From: JBLFWJ01 sp047611425
Lineage (GTDB): Bacteria; Bacteroidota; Bacteroidia; UBA10329
NCBI GenBank assembly: GCA_047611425.1
Contig: JBLFWJ010000108.1
Span: 1 to 11,579 of the forward strand
Direction: 5' to 3'
DNA length: 11,579 bases
This document shows, piece after piece, positions 6,473-11,579 of this stretch. The notes under the pieces were generated by a model, which searched no databases, was not told the DNA's origin, and was given only the letters and a program-made list of their open reading frames with translations. Made by a program: the position numbers and the translations under genes. Within the stretch, counting starts at the first letter, position 1. Every line of letters begins with the position of its first letter.

Positions 6473-7089
6473 CCCTTTGCCAATGGTTCTTTCAGCGTCA
6501 TACTGAACATTCCAAACGTCTTCTCAATCACAAACATGGTGAGTTTCCCATCGGTGTACGAGTAGACTTCTCTCCCACCATTTGGCAAAGCGACTTCATA
6601 CACATGGTCAGAAGTCTGTTCGATTGGAAAAACTTACCCGTACTTCTCATGAAAAATAGAAGTCCAATTTGACGGCTCTTCAAAGAACATGTAAGCTGAT
6701 ACAGCGGCCATATATGCAGCCGGAACATTGATCGATTCAAGATCAGTATTAAGATGATACACTCCTTGCTTTAATTGCAAATCGGAGGACTGCAGGACGA
6801 CTTCATCAACCACATTCTTCATCTCCATTACTTGCAGCTGAGAACCTTTGTACTGGCTATGAACTCGATAACGCACTTTCGATTTATGCAACAAACCATC
6901 TTCGATAATCTGTTCAATAACGAAGTCCTCCCGATCACCCAGCGATTGCTTGGTAACGATGAAATCACCCAATACTCCACCTCCAATCTTTACTTCAAAA
7001 TCAACACGATTTTTAATTAAAGACGGTGAGGAAGATGACATCCCAATGATGACAATTGCTGAAACAAGGATTCCAAAAATCTTTTTCAT
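6469..7089 (-). pseudogene. exported DUF6134-like protein gene interrupted by an in-frame stop
   Basis: The start is taken at 7089 (MKKIFGILVSAIVIIG, signal peptide); a start at 7116 would put nine extra residues before it. The frame runs 151 codons to TAA at 6636-6634, then continues unchanged for 54 sense codons to a second TAA at 6471-6469. Both halves look like one protein. The first has VDFEVKIGGGVLGDFIV, a beta-rich middle and YMFFEEPSNWTSIFHEKYG. The second begins VFPIEQTSDHVYEVALPNGG and has EVYSYTDGKL. That succession (YF-EEP, then F-E-YG, then PDG/PNG, then Y-Y-x-x-GKL) resembles the roughly 200-residue exported DUF6134-like proteins of Bacteroidota, from memory. The second stop also overlaps the neighbour's stop exactly as in the window's other convergent pair. 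If the TAA is real, only a 151-residue truncated protein (6634-7089) is made. A recent nonsense mutation or a sequencing error is more likely than readthrough. Function unknown. Confidence 0.72.
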
Positions 7090-7201
7090 GATGGTGCGTT
7101 TGGAGGTTTGTACCATCCTTACCTCCTGGCGTTGGGTGGTTTATAGAAAAGGCCAATTCAACAATAATCGCCTTCTTTGAAATCGAATCAGAATTTGACC
7201 A

Positions 7202-7783
7202 ATGAGCCTAGAAAAAGACCTAAAAGATCGCAGCGAATCACGATGTGAATTGTGCAGTTCGGATCAAGACTTATCGGCCTTTGTGGTACCTCCGAAAGTT
7301 GGTGGAAATGCTGATGAAGCTGTAATGGTTTGTTCAAATTGTAATGATCAAATAAATGATGCTACCCATATGAAAGCAGATCATTGGCGCTGCTTAAACG
7401 ATAGCATGTGGAATCCAAACCCCGCAGTCCAAGTTGTAGCTTACCGAATGCTGCATCGATTGCGTGGAGAAGGTTGGCCCGTTGATCTAATGGACATGAT
7501 GTACATGGAGGATGAAACCAGAGCTTGGGCGATGGATTCGAATGAAATGGAACGCGAAGGAAGCGCTGTAATTCACAAAGACAGCAACGGAGCGACATTA
7601 GCAGCAGGCGACACAGTAGTACTGATTAAAGACTTGAATGTGAAAGGTGCCGGATTTACCGCTAAACGTGGCACAGCAGTTCGGAACATCTCATTGGTAC
7701 ATGACAATGCCGAACACATCGAAGGCAAGGTGAACGGCCAACAGATCGTGATAATCACTCAGTTTGTTAAGAAATCAAGCTGA
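7202..7783 (+). CDS. phnA: PhnA/YjdM-family zinc-ribbon protein
   Basis: This 193-residue protein has an N-terminal zinc ribbon (Cys15-x-x-Cys18 and Cys44-x-x-Cys47), a middle region of about 70 residues rich in Trp and Met, and a C-terminal PhnA domain (about 122-192) with the family hallmarks DSNGATLAAGDTVVLIKDL, VKGAGFTAKRGT, V-R-N-I and EHIEGKVNGQ. E. coli YjdM (formerly PhnA) is about 111 residues; the longer form with a middle insert is, as I recall, usual in Bacteroidota. Despite the old name, the protein is not established as a phosphonate enzyme and no phn genes are nearby; its role is unknown. It is cytoplasmic by sequence. It stands alone, divergent from the interrupted gene (112 bp) and 91 bp before the sulfotransferase operon. 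No Shine-Dalgarno sequence precedes the ATG. Confidence 0.9.
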   Translation: MSLEKDLKDRSESRCELCSSDQDLSAFVVPPKVGGNADEAVMVCSNCNDQINDATHMKADHWRCLNDSMWNPNPAVQVVAYRMLHRLRGEGWPVDLMDMMYMEDETRAWAMDSNEMEREGSAVIHKDSNGATLAAGDTVVLIKDLNVKGAGFTAKRGTAVRNISLVHDNAEHIEGKVNGQQIVIITQFVKKSS

Positions 7784-7874
7784 TAAATTTCAATTTGTTT
7801 CGCAAGCAATGGCAGTATTTGGTGGTCAGAATTTCCGCTGTTAAATCAGTAATCTTGCCCTTTCAGTCAATAGA

Positions 7875-9179
7875 ATGAAATCAATCGTTAAAACACTAAG
7901 CATAATTGTCCTCATTCTAGCCGGAATGAGCGTTTTCGGATACTTGGTTTTGCAATCAAGCGAAAAAGGCGCAGGTGGTTCTGTCAATAGTATCATTCGA
8001 GAATTCGTTTCATTCCCTGATAAAGTGACAGAAGTATTGGTCAGCAACGAGGTGAGAAATATTCCTCCAACATTTGGAATGAAATATTACTTCGATCCCA
8101 TTAATAATCTAGAAAGAGACATTTATGGTCTGAATTCCAGTTTTATTCAAGACTCTAATCATTGGGAAGTAGACCTCTTCAATTTCAAGACAGATTCAAT
8201 CTTGCATACCTGGGAATTGACCTCAGACAGATTCAAAGCCAAGAGCAGGCATTTTCCCAATGCTGAACCCCGAAACTGCATTTTATTGCCGAGCCGAGAA
8301 CTGATACTCGGACAGGATGAAACCACCAACTTGTACCGGCTTGATAAAAACTCAAACATTGTCTGGGAGCGTCACGATCTTCAAATTCATCATTCAATGA
8401 ATCTTGATGCGGATAGCAATATTGTAATCTGCGCTACGGAACCTCTTAAGATTCAAAAACTCACGGACAACGAACCACTTTATTATGAAGATGAGTTAAT
8501 CGTCAAGATTAGCGCAAAATCTGGAGAAATTGTTTACACAAAGAGTGTCTCTGACTTACTGAATGAAAATGGGCTACGAAGTCTGATCTACGGGTTCTGT
8601 GGAGAAGTTAGTGCAACAAACCTTCATGACCCATTGCACTTAAACGACATTCAACCTGTGTTAAGTGACGGGCCATATTGGAGGAAGAACGATCTTTTCT
8701 TGAGCTTCCGACACATTTCAATGGTTATTCTCTACCGCCCCTCGACCAATAAAGTGATAAGAATGATATTCGGTCCTTTTTTACGGCAACATGATGTTGA
8801 TATTTTATCAGATTCCGTGATTAGCATTTTTAATAACGAAGGCACTTCAATCGGCAGGAAGTCCTGGGATGAGGATTTTAGCTCACGACCGGTTAAAGAC
8901 AGCATTTTCTACTCAAATATCGTTCAATATAACTTTGCGGATTCGAGCTTCAGCACCCAGTTGAAACACCATTTCGATGATCATAAAATCTACAGCGAAA
9001 CACAAGGGTTTCACGAATACCTGAGTGATGGATCTGTCTACGTAGAGAATCATGGTGCCGGAATAGTATTCTTCATGAACAAGGAAGAGATTCTGTATAA
9101 GAGTCAATTAAACAATTGGATTGAAGACTGGGTGGAACGCCCGCATTGGATCCGTATTTATGAAAATGTCGACTTTTGA
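7875..9179 (+). CDS. membrane-anchored arylsulfotransferase-like beta-propeller protein
   Basis: The protein has 434 residues with an N-terminal membrane anchor (about 4-26) preceded by lysines, placing the remainder in the periplasm. The rest reads as repeated beta blades and matches the pattern of arylsulfotransferase (ASST)-like families: IHHSMNLDADSNI (171-183), HLNDIQPV (255-262), NDLFLSFRHIS..ILYRP (272-289), RQHDVDILSDSVISIFNNEG (304-323) and QGFHEYLSDGSVYVENHG (377-394). Conserved histidines and the arginine of this family have counterparts in His172/173, His255, Arg279-His280 and His306. ASST enzymes move sulfuryl groups between phenolic compounds without PAPS. Whether this divergent member is a catalyst or a sensor/scaffold is open. 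It begins an operon with a 52-codon gene 2 bp downstream and then a PAPS-type sulfotransferase. A near-consensus -7 element, TAATCTTG, lies at 7850-7857, but no good -33 element precedes it. Confidence 0.72.
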   Translation: MKSIVKTLSIIVLILAGMSVFGYLVLQSSEKGAGGSVNSIIREFVSFPDKVTEVLVSNEVRNIPPTFGMKYYFDPINNLERDIYGLNSSFIQDSNHWEVDLFNFKTDSILHTWELTSDRFKAKSRHFPNAEPRNCILLPSRELILGQDETTNLYRLDKNSNIVWERHDLQIHHSMNLDADSNIVICATEPLKIQKLTDNEPLYYEDELIVKISAKSGEIVYTKSVSDLLNENGLRSLIYGFCGEVSATNLHDPLHLNDIQPVLSDGPYWRKNDLFLSFRHISMVILYRPSTNKVIRMIFGPFLRQHDVDILSDSVISIFNNEGTSIGRKSWDEDFSSRPVKDSIFYSNIVQYNFADSSFSTQLKHHFDDHKIYSETQGFHEYLSDGSVYVENHGAGIVFFMNKEEILYKSQLNNWIEDWVERPHWIRIYENVDF

Positions 9180-9181
9180 CC

Positions 9182-9340
9182 ATGCTTGATACGCTACTTT
9201 ATATCGGCCCTGGACTTGGGGTGGGAACGATCCTCCTAGTTCTTCTGGTTCTATTGATCGTTGTTGTAAGCCTATTGATCATCGTTTGGACTCCAATTAA
9301 GAAGTTTCTGAGGAAGATTAAGCAGATGTTTGGGAAATGA
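9182..9340 (+). CDS. 52-residue single-span membrane protein of the sulfotransferase operon
   Basis: This short gene sits exactly between two sulfotransferase-type genes: it starts 2 bp after the stop of the first, and its TGA overlaps the ATG of the second (ATGA, 9337-9340). It encodes 52 residues: a short N-terminus with LYIGPGLGVG (6-15), one strongly hydrophobic span (about 16-38) and a basic tail (KKFLRKIKQ, 40-48). By the positive-inside rule the tail is cytoplasmic and the N-terminus periplasmic. The Y-I-x-P-G-x-G motif before a helix and basic tail resembles small YIDPGTGS-type membrane proteins that I recall near glycan- and anion-modification genes. Placement, codon-perfect spacing and composition make it a real gene. 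It may link or stabilise its two neighbours in the membrane; this is inference. Confidence 0.82.
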   Translation: MLDTLLYIGPGLGVGTILLVLLVLLIVVVSLLIIVWTPIKKFLRKIKQMFGK

Positions 9341-10719
9341 TCTACTATGCGCTGGTCGTTGTTGCTGGCTTATTCTTTTCAATTGGTATTATCCTTTTGA
9401 AAAAACCCTTCTTTTCATTCGCCCTTGCAACTACTAAGCTTCTTAACGCAATACTAGATACCGAATCTGACGAGGACACCAAGCAAAAGAATCTAATTCA
9501 AAACCTTGGGCCATTGCTTAAAAACATGGCAGTGTTTCTACTTCTACTTCTTGCGATAGTTGGCATAGCTTCTTTGCCACTCACCAAATATCTATGGTTG
9601 GATTACTCTGATGAGCCGGATACTTCATCCTGGTATTTCTATTTGAGCCTGGGTATCGGCAGTGTCATTCCGTTTTTAGTTCCTCTTAAGAAAGACGAAA
9701 GTGATTACTCGGATTGGTCGAAACTCCTGCACCGGATGGTTTTGGACAACCATCATATTGGTAAGACTCTGTTTTTCTTAGAGCGAAAACTCTTTAAGAA
9801 AAAGCTTCACGCTAAAACCAAACCATTTGTGGTTGTGACAGGTTTAGCGAGAGCAGGAACCACCGCTCTGACCAACTTATTATTTCAGGCAGGTGATTTT
9901 CACTCGTTATCCTACGATAACATGCCTTTTCTTTTAGCCCCAAATACCTGGCGAAAGTTCTATCGTGTAAAGGATGAAAGTCTGAAAGAACGAGCTCACG
10001 GAGACCAAGTTCAGTTTGGCTTTAAGACGATTGAAGCTCTGGAAGAATATTTCTTCAAAACCTTCCTCAATAACTCCTTCATCGGCTCCAGTCAACTGAA
10101 AAAACATGAGGTAAATGAGAAAACCTACCAGGCTTACATTGAGTATCAACAGCTGGTATCAACAGATGGCGGCAATTCAACCTATCTCGCTAAGAACAAC
10201 AATCTCATTCTGCGTTATGATTCGTTGAGAAGTTTCGATCAAGAATTTAAAACCGTTTTAATCTTTAGAGACCCTATAGATCACGCGGCTTCCCTCCTCG
10301 CCCAGCACGCGAGGTTTTTAGAATTGCATTCCGAGGATCCATTTAATCTGGAATACATGAATTGGCTTGGTCACCACGAATTCGGCCTAAACCACAAACC
10401 ATTTCAGTTGGACGGTTCTATCAACGAATTTGATCAATCTACAATTCAATATTGGGTAAACTCATGGCTCAACTATCATCGGCATGTGTTGTCTATGGAA
10501 ACGCATGAAAATTTAGTTCTGATTGACTATTCTGATTTGCTCGAAAAACCAGCTCAGCTACTGTCAACCCTTCAAACCAAGTTGAATATGGATCTTAATT
10601 CAGATCAAGTTGAAGTATTCACTCCACGCAAAAAAGAGACCATTCAGGTTGAGGAAATACTTAAGGATGAAGCCTACCAGATTCACCAAAAGCTTATGGA
10701 ACGAGCAATTTCGATTTAG
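9337..10719 (+). CDS. membrane-bound PAPS-dependent-type sulfotransferase
   Basis: This 460-residue protein has three predicted membrane spans (about 2-21, 64-82 and 99-117) followed by a sulfotransferase domain (about 160-455). The PAPS-binding signatures are clear: the 5'-phosphosulfate loop GLARAGTTAL (169-178) after strand FVVVT, and the 3'-phosphate motif R311-DPIDHAA-S319 after strand VLIF, with the canonical eight-residue R-to-S spacing. Basic residues flank span 1 and follow span 3, while the 83-98 loop is acidic (DYSDEPD). This places the catalytic domain in the cytoplasm, where PAPS is found. The acceptor could be a lipid, glycan or small molecule made at the inner membrane; the sequence does not say which. 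The start overlaps the upstream small gene by 4 bp. Its TAG stop overlaps the TAA of the converging amidase gene (TTAG, 10716-10719). Typical soluble sulfotransferases of this type are about 300 residues, so the 160-residue membrane extension is distinctive. Confidence 0.85.
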   Translation: MIYYALVVVAGLFFSIGIILLKKPFFSFALATTKLLNAILDTESDEDTKQKNLIQNLGPLLKNMAVFLLLLLAIVGIASLPLTKYLWLDYSDEPDTSSWYFYLSLGIGSVIPFLVPLKKDESDYSDWSKLLHRMVLDNHHIGKTLFFLERKLFKKKLHAKTKPFVVVTGLARAGTTALTNLLFQAGDFHSLSYDNMPFLLAPNTWRKFYRVKDESLKERAHGDQVQFGFKTIEALEEYFFKTFLNNSFIGSSQLKKHEVNEKTYQAYIEYQQLVSTDGGNSTYLAKNNNLILRYDSLRSFDQEFKTVLIFRDPIDHAASLLAQHARFLELHSEDPFNLEYMNWLGHHEFGLNHKPFQLDGSINEFDQSTIQYWVNSWLNYHRHVLSMETHENLVLIDYSDLLEKPAQLLSTLQTKLNMDLNSDQVEVFTPRKKETIQVEEILKDEAYQIHQKLMERAISI

Positions 10720-11579
10720 TATTCTTTGATGAAGGCATCCGCCTGCTCTAGCTCAAATGCCAGTTCTAATAGAGTTTTGTCATCACCAAGTTTGGCGGCA
10801 AATTGAGGCCCAATTGGTAGGCCATTGCTACATTTTCCCACAGGAAGTGAGATTGCTGGGGCACCTGAAGCATTCTGTAAAATGGTAAAGTTGACATAGT
10901 TGTTCAATCGCATAACCAAAGAAGTAAATGATTCATCACCACCAAAATAGCCCAGCTTTGGTGTTGGTTGGAGAATCGTTGGACTTAGCACTACATCATA
11001 CTTCTCGTACAATTTATCCTGCTCCGCTACTACTTCATTTCGTAATCGACTGAAACTTCCAGGTGCATGAAGCATAGTTCTGCTGAAGAACTTTGCGAGG
11101 CCAATAGTAAATGGCTCAGCCTTCTTAATATTGAATTTCGGATGAACCGCTAAGCGACCAAAACTGTACAGCGTTCTGGCCAGAAACGAATAGTAAACCA
11201 AAAAGTCGATGAGGATTCGATCATTGTAAGGATTCGCGATGAAATCAACGTTGTGTCCCAGGGCTTCGCATTTCAACCCAGCATCGTTTACGGCTTTTGA
11301 AACATCAGCATGAGCCTCAATTCCTGCGGGGTTTTGCGTGAACACACCAATTTTCAATCTTCGTTTTGAAGGGCCCGTGACATGACCAATTGCAGGAAGT
11401 TTTTTATTGGCTTTGAATTGTTCTATTCCATGGAAATAGTTGGCTGTATCTCGAACAGTTTTCGATACAATTCCATTGGTCACAATATCTACTGGCAGCG
11501 GTAATGTTGGTGACCCAACATGTCTTCCTCTGGATGGCTTCAAGCCAACCAAGCCACAGCAAGATGCTGGAATCCGAAT
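10716..11579 (-). CDS. amidase-signature family enzyme, N-terminus beyond the window
   Basis: The visible part is the C-terminal 287 residues of an amidase; the frame is open to the right edge. It begins inside the amidase signature as IRIPASCCGLVGLKPSRGR (usually preceded by GGS), so a TTG at 11552 that could serve as a start is only an internal leucine. The catalytic lysine, cis-serine and nucleophilic serine all lie upstream, outside the window. Later family features are present: KIGVF near the middle, DVVLSPTILQPTPKLG, and the C-terminal block NASGAPAISLPVG...NGLPIGPQFAAKLGDDKTLL. Amidase-signature enzymes hydrolyse amide bonds of small molecules. The GatA subunit of the tRNA amidotransferase shares the fold, but the C-terminal part looks more like a general amidase than GatA. 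It converges on the sulfotransferase with overlapping stop codons, and no functional link is evident. Confidence 0.88.
   Translation of the reverse strand: MRIPASCCGLVGLKPSRGRHVGSPTLPLPVDIVTNGIVSKTVRDTANYFHGIEQFKANKKLPAIGHVTGPSKRRLKIGVFTQNPAGIEAHADVSKAVNDAGLKCEALGHNVDFIANPYNDRILIDFLVYYSFLARTLYSFGRLAVHPKFNIKKAEPFTIGLAKFFSRTMLHAPGSFSRLRNEVVAEQDKLYEKYDVVLSPTILQPTPKLGYFGGDESFTSLVMRLNNYVNFTILQNASGAPAISLPVGKCSNGLPIGPQFAAKLGDDKTLLELAFELEQADAFIKEY

Noticed and set aside
6634..6636. Recoding (readthrough) of the in-frame TAA as a regulated event
   Set aside because: There is no selenocysteine- or pyrrolysine-type context (those use TGA or TAG), and a simple nonsense mutation or sequencing error is more economical.
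7202..7783. Phosphonate degradation locus implied by the PhnA name
   Set aside because: No other phn genes are present and the family name is historical.

Overview
The window looks like a chromosomal segment of a Bacteroidota bacterium, most likely a Flavobacteriales relative. The grounds are an outer-membrane receptor of the Bacteroidota carboxypeptidase-regulatory-like/plug/barrel type, a TAnnTTTG-type promoter, mostly weak or absent Shine-Dalgarno sequences, signal peptides ending in ..AQ or ..GQ, and intergenic REP-like repeats. There are no RNA genes, CRISPR arrays or recognisable insertion sequences.

Layout. Positions 1-567 carry no convincing gene. They hold two near-identical 83-bp REP-like repeat copies at a 140-bp period (1-223), then a stretch unusually rich in GATC sites with a perfect 16-bp palindrome (about 269-588). 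A stand-alone LytTR regulator (568-939, minus) lies back to back with a TonB-dependent-receptor-like outer-membrane protein (1094-3517, plus). The shared 154-bp intergenic region contains a good Bacteroidota promoter and operator-like repeats.

Next, on the plus strand, comes a tightly packed set: a small degenerate receiver-like protein (3628-3984), an exported NagZ-like family 3 glycoside hydrolase (start overlaps the previous stop by 4 bp) and an exported class C beta-lactamase-type serine hydrolase with a TPR-like tail (2-bp gap). The last two look like the separated halves of a fused glycosidase/serine hydrolase known in Bacteroidota, and point to cell-wall or amino-sugar turnover.

Converging on that operon is a minus-strand exported protein (6469-7089) interrupted by one in-frame TAA. 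The family-like C-terminal half continues in the same frame and ends in a stop codon that overlaps the neighbour's stop. A PhnA/YjdM-type zinc-ribbon protein (7202-7783) follows.

The most interesting part is 7875-10719, a compact three-gene operon. It encodes a membrane-anchored arylsulfotransferase-like beta-propeller predicted to face the periplasm, a 52-residue single-span membrane protein that is easily missed, and a three-span membrane sulfotransferase whose PAPS-type catalytic domain should face the cytoplasm. The arrangement suggests a sulfation module spanning the inner membrane; its substrate is unknown. Finally, an amidase-signature enzyme (10716-11579, minus) converges on the sulfotransferase and runs off the right edge without its N-terminal catalytic part.
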